In this document: in pieces, positions 13,901 through 22,910 of the stretch
Layout: the number at the start of each line of letters is the position of its first letter
Position numbering within the stretch: position 1 is the first letter of the stretch
Assembly (NCBI GenBank): GCA_030549495.1
Contig: JAUIRK010000110.1
Location: 310,001 to 374,000, forward strand
Direction of reading: 5' to 3'
Length of the DNA stretch: 64,000 bases
DNA from: Nectonema munidae
Taxonomy: Eukaryota > Nematomorpha > Nectonematoida > Nectonematidae
Translations under genes and position numbers: made by a program
Notes under the pieces: model-generated
The model's database searches: none
Seen by the model: only the letters and a program-made list of their open reading frames with translations
What the model was told of the DNA's origin: nothing

Positions 13901-16900
13901 TAAGTCCTAAATATATTTCCAAACAATTTACTTTACTAACTGAATATATGTGTTGGTAGGAATAATGTGAAGATTAAATAAGATTATGCTTATTTTCTTT
14001 TCTGTGTTAGTAATCTAGTTTTGTAACATTTCTCTGCTAATAATTTTAACATTTCATTTAAAGCGGCAAAGTGTTTCGATACAAAGTAATAATCCACCTA
14101 ACAGAAACATTTGATATCAACAAGGCTAAGTCACATGAGGTTGAGGAAAATATTTTCCTGCCCGTCAATATAGTATGGGCTAGCGTTCTAATTTATTAGG
14201 ATATAAAACCTTCACATCGTTAGAATATCTAGTTATAAAGCTTTTTGTTACGCATAGAGTTCTTTTAATTCTAGAACATCAAAAACTGAAAGTGCATTTC
14301 TGAACAATTTAATTTTTAGACAAATTAATAAATCAACATTTTCGATTAAAGAAAAAATTATTTATTACTATTAACTCTTTTCACTTCCCTGTTTATTAGC
14401 AAAATGTCGTTAATTGAAGAAGCTTTTTAATGTGTCCTTCTTTCATTAAAAGCTAAGCTGAATTTTGTCTCATTGCTTCACTGGTAACGATAATGCAAAA
14501 TACACGTTTAACTATTGACGTAGGAAAAGGAAAAATTCCAGAGGATTTCCACAAATCAAGGATTTTATTCAAGGAAGAAGCATTTCACTTCCAATTTTAG
14601 CAACTCTATGCTCGGATTTACATATTGAAGGACTTGTTGAAACAATCTCTAGCAACATAATCGTTTTGAAAGTAAAAAATCATCGTCAATATCATCTCGA
14701 ATTTTATCAGTTGGGGGTAAAAAGGAATGCCAATAAAACTTAAAATTTGAGGTTTTATCTTCGAGTAAAAATAGGTGATTTGATATTTCATTTTTTAAAA
14801 ACCCAAGAAGAGTTAGCTCCTTACTTGAATTCAACCAATAAGAAAGCTTATCAAACGCGGCAAACTTTATTTTCCTACACCAGCTTTCCAATTTAGTAGC
14901 AAAAGCTTTTAAAGAATCAACTAATTTGAAAACATTTGTATTTTTCCTTGCATCGTGAACAACATATGTTTATTTGATGGAAAATGTCTACCAGGCAAGC
15001 TAAGCAGCGTAACACCCATTTATCTTGAAGCAATTGAACAAAATCTTACACGCTAAGTTCTAAAACAAAATTAACAAAAACGATCATACTATTGATTTCA
15101 ATACCTTTACATGAAAAATAAATTCTAAGTTTATCTTTAAGTTTGCTCTCTAATGATTCCTTTTAAAAGCCACTGCACATTGGCATGAAACAAATGTGTA
15201 CGATAACCAGCATTAATTTCTGCTCACAATTAATTTTAACTGATCTGTAAAAAATATTAAAACATTCTTAAAAACATTTTTATGCTTTCTTCTACGACAA
15301 ATTGTAATTTGTTGGCAGGCGTTCTAGGTGCAAGACCACAACGATCAATCATGAAATACACGATCTTTACATTTGGAGATACATCCTTAATATGGCACTG
15401 AAATGCAGATTTGGAGCCTAACATCGCTGAAGCACTATCATTTTGTCAAGAAATATTTTTATTTTCAAAAAAATGCTTAACTATTTTTGGAAAAAATATG
15501 TATGATTAAAATCTGAGCTCTTGTAGTAGAAAATAAAAATTCTTCTTCGAATTGATCTATAATAATAATTGCTTCAAAAATAAACAAATAATCCGGAAAA
15601 ACTAATAATTGCAAACAAGAAGATACGTCATTTGACGATGGAGAGCGAACTAAATGTGGAAGATTTTATTGCCTAACTAACTTTATTCTTTTATTCTTCT
15701 TTTAATTGTATCATTTGACAGCATTTGTAGTAGATATTTGAGCCTTTTCTTAAAATCATTCCACCATTTTCATGGTACACTGTTTCACTAAATTTTCCCA
15801 AATAGTATGATCTTTTTTGTTTTGCTATTGCTAAAAGTAAGGAAAGTAAGAAGCTTCAATACTCTTAAAATTTTTTATAATAATAATTGTCTTATTTTTT
15901 CAAAGCAGTTCAAGGAAACTGGAATCTTTCTCTTTGAATTGCGGATGAAGATTTTCCAAATGATTTTTTAACTTTCAAGGTTTTAGTGAATTATTATTAG
16001 ACGAAGTTTTATTGAAATAAATCGATACTAAAAAAGATATATGGTCTAACTTCTTTTCTAAAATGAAACAAAATTGGAAGTTTCTTTTTTGAATGGTTTT
16101 ATAAAGTGAAACTTCGTTCAAATTAAATCACTCCAAAATATTATCTCGCAAATAAAATATGTTCAGATGAGTACTTTAAATTTACTCAAAATTTTTTACT
16201 TTGCGTATTTTAATTTGTCTCATTTAGAGTTTCTAAAAAATTAGCAGGCCAATTTTCAAATGCAAAATTTCTTTAAAAATCAAATACCTCTAAAGATTTT
16301 TAATTTTTTCTCAAACTCGAGCAAATATTAGTCTATTTTGTTAAGCCTTAAATAAATTACAAAATAAGTAAATAAAGAAGTAGCTTGGAATGAAACCAAT
16401 TTCAAGGAAATTTATATTATTAAATAAACAGAACAAACACCAAAAGAAAAAATAGACAACAATGTACGGGCGTGACTAATTCATGCCAACCTCAAGAAAA
16501 GCACTTTCTTTTTAACTGTGAAAATTCAACAATGTTTTAAAATTGAAATTTATGAAGTTTGAAGAATTTTCTCCACCACGAACATTTTTTAAATGGAATA
16601 GTCTTTCTTTTTTCCCTCAGTTTTCTTAAACTGAATAATCCAACTATAATTTGGATCCAATTTGATAATGTTAGAATTAGAAAAATTTAGAGAAAGATTT
16701 TAATATATATATTTTTTTGAACATATATTTTTTCTTGTTAAATATGATACTCTTATTAATGAAGTTTACAAATTAAAAATTAAAATATTCACAATCAATT
16801 ATATTAGTAATGAAATCAGATAAAATTTAATATTAAAAAATGCAATTAAAATATTTTCTCTAATTCTAAACTTATAACGAAGATTCAGATAAATATATAA

Positions 16901-17180
16901 AAGTCCATTAGATATATTCTCAGGAAATTCGATTAAAAAATATTATTGCTAGAAAATAGCTCCTCAAATTAAATGGATGCATTGAGTAAAATAAGTTGCA
17001 TCAAAAAGGAAAAAATGGAATGACTTTTTTCATTTTAAAGAAAAATCTAAATTCTATTTTGATATAGGAATACTTTTAAAGATTATTTTCTTTTAGGTTG
17101 TGAAAAATAGATATGATGGAGAAATTAATCTCGCCGAAATGAATTTTAACAAAGATGCTTTAGTGTACAAATTTTCTTAA
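1839..17180 (+). CDS. TWNK: Mitochondrial DNA helicase Twinkle, last eight exons (5' part outside window)
   Basis: Twinkle is the hexameric 5'-3' helicase that opens mitochondrial DNA ahead of polymerase gamma in the matrix nucleoid. Exons: 1839-1960, 5251-5422, 6600-6734, 6796-6869, 8779-8893, 9866-10051, 13159-13296, 17097-17180. All introns are GT-AG, phases agree at each junction, and the total is 1026 nt (341 residues plus stop). In order the product shows the end of the linker/primase-like region, the GHRRGELTV lead-in, Walker [10 protein letters not shown] (visible residues 122-130), motif 1a GSFEI, Walker [11 protein letters not shown], motif H3 LVIHPRK, motif H4 with QEADNALIL, and the arginine-finger segment KNRYDGE. 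These are the family's RecA-fold helicase motifs in the right order. The protein stops soon after the last motif, without the roughly 50-residue tail of human Twinkle. The N-terminal half and start codon were not found in 1-1838. Family assignment is near certain; exact splice sites are my inference. Confidence 0.93.
2459..2527 (-). other. tRNA-like sequence (decayed tRNA or SINE head)
   Basis: Read on the minus strand it has an A-box-like TAGTGGTGAGCG and, about 35 bases on, a perfect B-box GGTTCGATTCC, spaced as in a tRNA gene. The T-arm and acceptor arm pair poorly, so it is not a convincing functional tRNA. A tRNA-derived SINE head or a tRNA pseudogene fits better. It lies antisense in a Twinkle intron and is clearly less AT-rich than its surroundings. 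Confidence 0.5.
2600..4340 (+). pseudogene. Intron sequence with a possible transposon-protein remnant
   Basis: Mostly featureless intron. Between about 3,690 and 4,020 two coding-like pieces appear: one reading [16 protein letters not shown] and one reading [14 protein letters not shown] followed by a Lys-rich tail. They resemble segments of large unclassified transposon proteins of invertebrates, from memory only. Stops separate the pieces, so nothing functional is expected. Confidence 0.3.
4385..4545 (-). pseudogene. MULE/FLYWCH-type transposase fragment
   Basis: On the minus strand the translation reads [18 protein letters not shown] then [11 protein letters not shown], a stop, and WH. 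Mutator-like (MULE) transposases near FLYWCH genes carry the pattern W-N-x-Y-E-R-V followed by LPRTNNxxEGWH. Only about 50 residues survive, with at least one stop, in an intron of Twinkle and opposite to it. The segment up to 4,740 is also GC-richer and may belong to the same element. Confidence 0.5.
5251..5422 (+). CDS. TWNK: Twinkle exon, linker region
   Basis: Acceptor TTTGTAACAG, donor GTACGT. The reading frame begins [15 protein letters not shown] and continues through [15 protein letters not shown]. It corresponds to the linker between the primase-like and helicase domains, the part that mediates hexamer contacts in the family. Similarity to human Twinkle is modest here (a leucine followed by a helix), so the call rests on position and phase as much as on sequence. 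Confidence 0.75.
5430..6590. other. Twinkle intron, nothing recognised
   Basis: AT-rich sequence between two Twinkle exons. An 88-codon minus-strand ORF (5861-6127) has no family resemblance I can name and I do not call it a gene. Confidence 0.5.
6600..6734 (+). CDS. TWNK: Twinkle exon with Walker A
   Basis: Forty-five codons, phase 0 at both ends. It carries [18 protein letters not shown] directly before [14 protein letters not shown], the nucleotide-binding P-loop. The human protein has the same order (FPDLN..LKGHRKGELTVF, then the identical GPTGSGKTT). Confidence 0.93.
6796..6869 (+). CDS. TWNK: Twinkle exon with motif 1a
   Basis: A short exon only 61 bp after the previous one. It encodes [11 protein letters not shown], where the glutamate of motif 1a is the likely catalytic base, then MHQFC. 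The donor is read as GG followed by GTATTT at 6870, leaving a two-base phase that the next exon completes with a G. Confidence 0.88.
7025..7250. mobile_element. Foldback/MITE-like inverted repeat in a Twinkle intron
   Basis: The left arm (about 7031-7091, reading AAGCTAAAAAGATAAATACT onward) is matched in reverse complement by 7178-7246, with small gaps. The centre is also self-complementary: CTACGCATAGGTT pairs imperfectly with AACCTCTACGTAG. The whole about 220 bp can fold into one long hairpin. There is no coding capacity; a miniature inverted-repeat element is the likeliest explanation. Confidence 0.6.
7260..8770. other. Twinkle intron, nothing recognised
   Basis: AT-rich intronic DNA. 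A slightly GC-richer purine-rich segment lies at 7,490-7,800 but encodes nothing I recognise on either strand. Confidence 0.5.
8779..8893 (+). CDS. TWNK: Twinkle exon, DLPLYFM region
   Basis: It encodes [14 protein letters not shown] then [17 protein letters not shown]. The human counterpart reads RFEDLPLYFMTFHGQQS. The acceptor is a T-rich tract ending TTTTTTAG; the donor is GTAACT after an Asn codon. Confidence 0.9.
9866..10051 (+). CDS. TWNK: Twinkle exon with Walker B and motif H3
   Basis: It encodes [18 protein letters not shown], then [16 protein letters not shown] and ITLVIHPRK. The Asp of VDNLQF is the Walker B residue and the His of VIHPRK is the sensor of motif H3. This is the most conserved exon in the set, followed by a consensus GTAAGT donor. 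Confidence 0.95.
10896..11232. repeat. Minisatellite, unit containing TTAGTATAGTTAGAATATTG
   Basis: Imperfect tandem units of about 25-30 bp carry the core AGTATAGTTAGAATATTGTTAG and variants of AGAGTT/GGTTT. About eight or more units are visible, with the middle (11,030-11,130) degenerated. It lies in a Twinkle intron. Confidence 0.8.
11240..13150. other. Twinkle intron, nothing recognised
   Basis: AT-rich intronic DNA. Two minus-strand ORFs (11399-11752 and 12074-12292) are open mainly because of composition and show no known motif. Confidence 0.5.
13159..13296 (+). CDS. TWNK: Twinkle exon with motif H4
   Basis: It encodes [17 protein letters not shown], then [10 protein letters not shown] and finally RVLKYLQ. 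Human Twinkle has IFGSAKASQEADNVLILQ and KRYLQ at the same place. It is 46 codons long, phase 0 at both ends. Confidence 0.93.
14500..16000 (-). pseudogene. ZBED5-like hAT transposase fossil in a Twinkle intron
   Basis: Read from 16,000 down to 14,500 on the minus strand, pieces of a hAT transposase of the ZBED5/FAM200/SCAND3 type appear in family order: [16 protein letters not shown] (end of a BED finger), [26 protein letters not shown] (family: KASYLVA..HTIGENLVLPC), [15 protein letters not shown] (family: DGAPAMLGSRSGFQ), then [14 protein letters not shown] and [13 protein letters not shown], and [18 protein letters not shown] (family: HLT.L...F..YF). Many stops and shifts separate the pieces, so it is long dead. 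I did not find the C-terminal dimerisation domain. It is antisense to Twinkle. Confidence 0.75.
16001..17090. other. Twinkle intron, nothing recognised
   Basis: Very AT-rich intronic sequence on both sides of position 16,700; no motif recognised in either strand. Confidence 0.5.
17097..17180 (+). CDS. TWNK: Twinkle terminal exon with arginine finger
   Basis: It encodes [17 protein letters not shown], then [10 protein letters not shown] and a TAA at 17178-17180. The Arg of KNRYDGE aligns with the trans-acting arginine of the T7 gp4/Twinkle family. The protein ends where human Twinkle still has a Lys-rich tail. Confidence 0.92.
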   Translation, partial: VVKNRYDGEINLAEMNFNKDALVYKFS

Positions 17181-17337
17181 GAAAAGGAATTGCTCAATGC
17201 ATCAAACTTCTCGCCATGTGAGAAAATTTTCATTTTGCGCATTCTCTAGCTCAAATTTTTGTTTAAGATTTCCTAGATGCATACTCACATATTTCATTTT
17301 TTCCTTTTACTTATCAAAAATTTTTATCTTCGAGGCG

Positions 17338-17343
17338 AATAAA
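17338..17343 (+). promoter_or_regulatory. TWNK: Candidate poly(A) signal of Twinkle
   Basis: AATAAA lies about 160 bp after the Twinkle stop codon, the first canonical hexamer downstream. Such hexamers are common by chance in AT-rich DNA, so this is only a position-supported guess. Confidence 0.45.
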
Positions 17344-18400
17344 ATTTTATACCTGACTTCTGCATTTTTCCCACCACCATCTTTATCTTGATTGATTTTC
17401 CCATTTTATGGGGCGTTGCCACCGTAAACCCAAAATTTGCATTTATTTCGTCTTCATCATTATTTCTTATTTTAGGGAGGTCGTGTTTTCTCTTTCAAGG
17501 CTTTGCACACGAGGCATATATATATTCTTATACATTATTTTCATTTGTCTAAATTCCATATAAATATAAGAAAACTGTATCTCAGTTAGCATCAAATCAA
17601 AGGTATCTCAATTGCCTAATTCCTCAAAAGGATTTCAACCAGAAGCATCTTTATATTGAAGAGCCTCTTCGAGAAAGAGTCTGCTTTGATTTTATTCTAG
17701 GCAATCTTTTCATTTTTGTTACTCAAACTAAAACACTTTTCATAACGTTACATTAAAATGTGGGAAAGTTGGATCCAATTCTCATTTTTGTGGTTGGTGA
17801 AATTCTTATTCTTACATATATGAAAATATCAATTCAACAACAGAGAAAAGGTACCATAACTCTCTGAAAGATTCCAAGTTAAGATAAGAAAAAATTTTAG
17901 ATTTGGAAATTACTGATGATTTCGCTAATTTTTCTTTATCATTAATAAAGATAGCGCTAAAAAGACAAATTGAACGTAATTAAAACGAAACCAAATGTTG
18001 GTGTTAGCAAATGCATTTATTTTGTTAATTTTGCGTATCTTCTAATATATAAAGATTGCAAGCGAATCAGGTATATATATACTAGGGATACACATATTCA
18101 ACATTTTTTAATTCAACTTCTCCCATAACATAGGTTTTATTATTCGCTCACTCAATCGCAAGTATGGTTTTCTCATTTTTATTTAAATTCATCGAAACTG
18201 AATGTATATGGCCATAAAATGAAATTTGGTTTTTTAATATGTCGTTCAAAAAAAGCTGCAATATAATTGAAAAAAAACAAAAAAATGGGGGCTGAATTTG
18301 ACGCAGTTTCAAACATGTCCGAGCAGAACTATGAAAAATATTGAGGAATTTTCTTTGGCCACTAAAAATAGAATGCTCATGAAAAAAACAAATAATTGGT
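17344..18400. other. Intergenic, nothing recognised
   Basis: Sequence after the Twinkle 3' end. No ORF, RNA or repeat recognised. Confidence 0.5.
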
Positions 18401-18405
18401 AGGTA

Positions 18406-18706
18406 TCAATCACTTGGTAACACAATTAAAAGTAGAAAAGAGAAAATCAAAGTCATAAGAGATGAGGTTTGCTTGTTTTGGGAAGAAGTTTTGAATTTTC
18501 GAATTATATCAAAGAAAGCTGTGAATTCAAAAATTGAGAAAACAATTGTTTTGTATGATAATTGTGCAAGAAAAAAGAACTTCACTCCATTAGACGGGAT
18601 TTTTGATATAACAAAAGTTAAAGGGTTGTGGCTGAATGCTGAGGACAAAAAGCTTTACTTTGTTCAACTTGAGAGGAAGTTATTCTACAAGAAAAGTTGC
18701 GAGTAA
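18406..18706 (+). pseudogene. N-terminal piece of a little-characterised transposon protein
   Basis: The + strand reading starts around KVIRDEVCLFWEEVL, passes PLDGIFDITKVKGLWL, and ends LYFVQLERKLFY and a stop. It resembles the N-terminal part of large invertebrate transposon proteins (pattern V-R-D-x-x-x-x-F/I-W ... LD.LFDI..C). This family comparison is from memory. The 29 kb remnant looks like the central part of the same kind of protein. Most of the element is missing here. Confidence 0.35.
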
Positions 18707-19088
18707 ACTCTACAAACTTTAGGGACTCGCAGTTTTGACATTTTTGTTTCTTAACTCGAGTTATTAATTTTGTTTTTTAAATATTTAAAAATGGTTTTAA
18801 TCTTTTTTTATGAATTTTGTTTATTTTTTTGTCCATCGTAGACCAAGCGCTTCTTTTGTAAATTAATATGGCTTCTAAAAAAATTATTTAAACTGTTTTT
18901 ACTATTTATTAAGATGGCTTCTAAAAAGGTCAAATATATGGATTTTTTTTGAAAAAAGTACTCCTCAATCCGAATTATGTAAGTGCTTGGGAAAAATCTC
19001 AAATTTTGTGGAGGTTCAACTACTAGCTTGCTAAATCATCTGAAGAACATTAATAATATAAACCATAATGAAGAAGAATCGGGATTTA

Positions 19089-19794
19089 AAAAAAAAAAAA
19101 AAAAGTTCTTTTGGGGAAATTTTACAACCTCCTAAAAAATCTGTGATTGAAAATGGGTTAAGAAAGGTTGTTTTGGTGGTATTTATTTTTTTGTAGTTTT
19201 TTTTTTTGTGGTTTTTTTTAAAAGGAAGTCCCCCCCCCCAAAATTTTTTTTTTCCTCCTCCTCTTTGTAGTGAAGGTACTGTCCCCCCCATTTTGTTTTT
19301 TTATTATAATAAAAAAGAAATATGTTTTTTTTTTCTTTTTTTTAAATTTAAAATTTTTTGGTTTTTTTTTTTTTTTTTGGAAAATTCTGTATTATAAAAT
19401 ATTTTAAAATTTATAATGAAAAAAATAAAAGGGAGGAGGGGTTTTGGGGAGTTGTTTTTCTCTATAGTTCTAAAAAAAAAAAAAAAAAAAGAAATTATTG
19501 GAAAAAAATTGAATAAAAATGAAAAAAAATTGTTTTAAACAGATGGGGTGGGTAAAATGGTGGAATTTTTTTTGGTTTTTTTTTGGTTTTTTTTAAAAAA
19601 ATATGTTTGAGGAAGGGTTAAAATATTTATATTTTTTTTTTTTTTTTTTTTATATAAAAAAAAAAAAAAAAAAAATAAAAATAAAAAATAAATATAAAAA
19701 AAAAAATAAAAAAAAAAAAAAAAAAGAGATTGTTTTATATATTTTTTTTTTTTAAATATTTTTTTGAAAAAGGATTGGTTTGAGAAAAAAAGAG

Positions 19795-19862
<68 letters not shown>

Positions 19863-19905
19863 AAAAAAAAAAAAAAAAAAAAAAAGGAAGAAAGAAATGA
19901 TAAAA
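19089..19905. repeat. Homopolymer tract, probably unreliable consensus
   Basis: About 800 bp made almost only of runs of A or T (one exceeds 60), with C or G runs of up to ten. Between runs, short scraps are still readable (ILQPPKKSVIEN just after the first A-run). It sits where the hAT-1 gene should encode the region between BED finger and core. The long Phe/Lys-only reading frames here are artefacts of composition. Confidence 0.8.
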
Positions 19906-20021
19906 AAAAAAAATTGACAACTTGATATTTTGTGATGACTGGAAACTTCTCAAAGAAATTCAAAATAATTTAAAACCAATGGAGATTGTACTTTCGGATA
20001 TATGCGCTGAAGACTCAAATA

Positions 20022-20565
20022 CAGTAAAACCTCCCCATAACGGTCAGTACCGGGACCCTTCAAAACTGGCCGTTGTAAGCAGGTGACCGTTATATAAAGG
20101 TACACTTATGACTTTGGTAAAAATGATGGAAGAAAAACATACATTCATAATAAAAATGTTTATTTCAAAAAAATACTGATTACAAGGCTTAAAATAATCT
20201 AAAATACATTTTTATTTAAGTTTAGAGTTTTTCAAACATTCATTGAACAAAAAATCTTCTACTTCACAAATTGGATTTAAAATTTTTTGAAAACTATTTT
20301 CTATACAAAAATTTTTTAAATCAGAAGCAACTTGTTCGCTTGTTAATATCTCCAATAACCAATTTTTTGGGGGGGGTGCCTTTTTTCCCTTTCCTTTTTT
20401 ATTTTATTTTTTTGTTTTTGTGTTTTTTTTATTTGGGTTTTTTTTTTTGGTTTTTTCTCTTTCCCATGGGTTGTTTTTGGGGGGTGGTGTTGGTGGGAAA
20501 AAAAAAAATTTTTATTTTTTTAAAAAAATTTTGGGGGGGGGGGGGGGGTGTGTTATATTATTAAA

Positions 20566-20632
<67 letters not shown>

Positions 20633-20758
20633 TATTCCACCCTTTTTTTTTTTTTGATTGGGGGGGGGTGGGTTTTTTTTAATTATTTTTTTTTATTTTT
20701 TTTTTTATTTTTTTCAACATTGTTTGTTTTTTTTTTTTTTTTTGGTGGGGGGGGGTTT

Positions 20759-20799
<41 letters not shown>

Positions 20800-21817
20800 C
20801 TTTATAAGAAGCAGCTGTGTCATCGCGGTTGAAAATGTTTTCTGGTTGATAACCTTGCAGGAGAATGGGAATTTTTTCTTTCCAGTCCTCAGTAACAGCT
20901 AAATTAACACTACCACTTTCACCGCTAATTATACTGAAGCATATTGAATGTCTTTAACGGAAACATTCAAGCCACCCGTTTGAGGCTTTAAAATTATCAA
21001 TGCCCAAACTTATAGCACAAAAAGTATATAGTAGTCCAGAGCCTTTTTCTGTAAAATTGGGCCACTAATTGCAACATTTCTCTTACTCATGTCTTTGAAC
21101 CATTCCAAAGTAAGGATGACCTTTTCATTCGCATTTTCTTTGTTAAATCTTTTTCGTTCCAATGAAGTATTTTTTTCGAACTCTTTCGTTATTGCATCTT
21201 TGTTATTTATGATATTCTGAATTTGGGTTCTTCCTACTTTGAAAATTTGTGCTAACTTACGTGAGCTCTAAGCGAAGTCTCAGGACTTCCATTTTTTCAG
21301 ATAAAGAAAGTGTCTTTCTTGAACAATTTACCATTTTGTTTTATGAAGTTTTAAAATAAACTTTTGAAATCTTTATAAAAACTTGGTTGGTAGCGAGCAA
21401 AACTTAGAATGTTTGTGGACACAATTGGAAATAAAAAGATTTCTGTTAAATTGCTGATAAGGGAAACAAAGGGGTAATGCAACTAAATGATCATATGCGA
21501 GATATAATAGAACAGGAGTTCTCTACTTTCATTATCAAAGGAAAAACTGTTATCACCTGAGGCACTTTTATCTCAGTATATTGGTTTAGGCGATTAATAG
21601 TCTATCGCAGGAAACGAAAGCATAGACTGATACTTAACTATTGTGTGCAATAAAAGTGACCGTTAAAACCACATTTTTCCTTGAAAATTGACCGCTGACC
21701 GTTATAGACGAGTGACCGTTCTTCAAAGGTTAAAATAACGTAAATATATAGGTGTTTAAACGGGGTTTTACAAGAATGACCGTTAAATACAGGTGACCGT
21801 TAGAACAGGTTTTACTG
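20022..21817 (-). mobile_element. Tigger/pogo-family DNA transposon inserted in hAT-1
   Basis: Both ends carry the pogo-type inverted repeat starting CAGTAAAACCT and including ATAACGGTC / CTAACGGTC, and both flanks have the TA target duplication. The motif GTGACCGTT recurs near both ends (20,083; 21,655; 21,711; 21,792), a likely transposase-binding repeat. The transposase is on the minus strand: CENP-B-type helix-turn-helix (KLAQIFKVGRTQIQNIINN), then LEWFKDMSKRNVAISGP, then DWKEKIPILLQGYQPENIF with NRDDTA, the first catalytic Asp. A homopolymer tract replaces the middle. The C terminus is readable at 20,350-20,219 (LLEILTSEQVASDL ... DFLFNECLKNSKL, stop). Confidence 0.9.
20360..20796. repeat. 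Homopolymer tract replacing the Tigger catalytic core
   Basis: Runs of T, G and A of 8-40 bases with almost no other sequence. Tigger transposase is readable on both sides, so the tract occupies the place of about 200 residues around the second and third catalytic acids. Not believable as natural sequence; see the finding on consensus quality. Confidence 0.8.
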
Positions 21818-22339
21818 TATATTAAAAGCTGAAATTGGCTGGATGTTGATGATGGATAGTTTAAAATGTAATAGTTTTTCACTTGCTCAAAGTCTTTATA
21901 AAGTATTACATACACGCCATGAGCAAAGACGCAAAAAAATTAGTTAGTTTACTATTTTATTTACAAAATCCGAATTGCGTTGAAACACATCATGCTTTTT
22001 TATTTTCTTCATCTGATGAAAAAGAAATGCTCGAAACCACAGAAAACTTGTTTAATCGCCTTTATCCCAATTTAAATTTTGCTGAGGAAGAAGAACAAAA
22101 TGGAAGTGATTTTTTGTCCATCTATAAAGCAAAAATAAAATTGCTTGAAGCTTCGCAAAAATTGATCTTCAAACTAAATCAAACTTCACCAATGAATTTA
22201 AATATTTTAAACTAACGGGAAATCGGAGCTCAAAACTTGAGCTTTTGTACAAAGCACTTCTTTCTATCAAACCAACATCTGTTGAAAGTGAAGGAGCGTT
22301 TTCTAGCACTTCTTCCCATATGTCATATGAATTATAATT

Positions 22340-22700
22340 AAAAAAAATTTTTTTAACGAGTTGCTCATCAATTGTAATGTATTCATTCGGACAGTAATAC
22401 TTTGGAAACACTTTACAAAAATGTTCTTGTAAAAACCGAACTTTGCCTATTTTTCCACTTAGATTGACTGTTGTTTTGAAATCAAATCTAATATAGGTAT
22501 TGATTAGAACAAACATATCACGAGTGATTGATGCAATCAAAAAAGGTTCACCGAACTTGTCAAAAAATACGTTGTTTCATCGACACGTTAATTTCTTGAC
22601 TGTCTCATGTAAAGCATGCATCCTAAATATGCAAGGAGATGGTGAATACTTTAAATTTTGATACCAAGAAGTTTCACCACTACAAAGTAAATAATATAAG
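22340..22700 (-). pseudogene. piggyBac transposase fragment, N-terminal half (piggyBac-1)
   Basis: On the minus strand the frame reads ITRDMFVLINTYIRFDF, then KVRFLQEHFCKVFPKYYC and PNEYITIDEQLV. piggyBac transposases show M-S-R-x-R-F-x-x-I...LRFDD, then a segment ending YxPGExxTIDEQL, the first catalytic Asp region. Here the coding sense stops immediately after that motif and runs into the opposite-strand C terminus of hAT-1. So only the N-terminal part of the core is left. The upstream end is uncertain. Confidence 0.75.
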
Positions 22701-22910
22701 TAATGGAAAGCAGAAAATATTTTAAAACGACTCTCCAATAGACCACTTTTTCAAATATACAAAACACATTTCGAGGTTATAATTTCAGACATCCCAGCGT
22801 AGAACCTTTTGAACCTTTGGAACCTTTATTAAATTTTAGAACCTTTTTCTTTTTTATTTTTGTTTTTAACTTTAAAATAGTGAATGCGCACATAATACAA
22901 TTGAATTATA

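Larger units (their letters stand above)
18912..22338 (+). mobile_element. Decayed hAT transposon (hAT-1) interrupted by a Tigger element
   Basis: A probable start MASKKVKYMDFF lies at 18,913. A BED-type finger follows: CKCLGKN, LKFCGGSTTSLLNH, LKNINN. Coding sense dissolves in a homopolymer tract (19,089-19,905), then resumes as DDWKLLKEIQNNLKPME, IVLSDICAEDSN. At a TA dinucleotide a Tigger element is inserted (20,022-21,817). Beyond it the frame continues with LKAEIGWMLMM, AQSLYKVLHTRHEQRRKK and an acidic stretch, and ends with the hAT dimerisation signature YKALLSIKPTSVESEGAFSS. Frameshifts and stops are frequent. BED finger, central domain and hATC in order on one strand make the family assignment firm. 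Terminal repeats were not identified. Confidence 0.8.

Noticed and set aside
19535-20902. Long reading frames of almost pure Phe, Lys and Gly (for example 142 and 160 codons)
   Set aside because: They are open only because of homopolymer runs; the tracts replace known transposase sequence and look like poor consensus.
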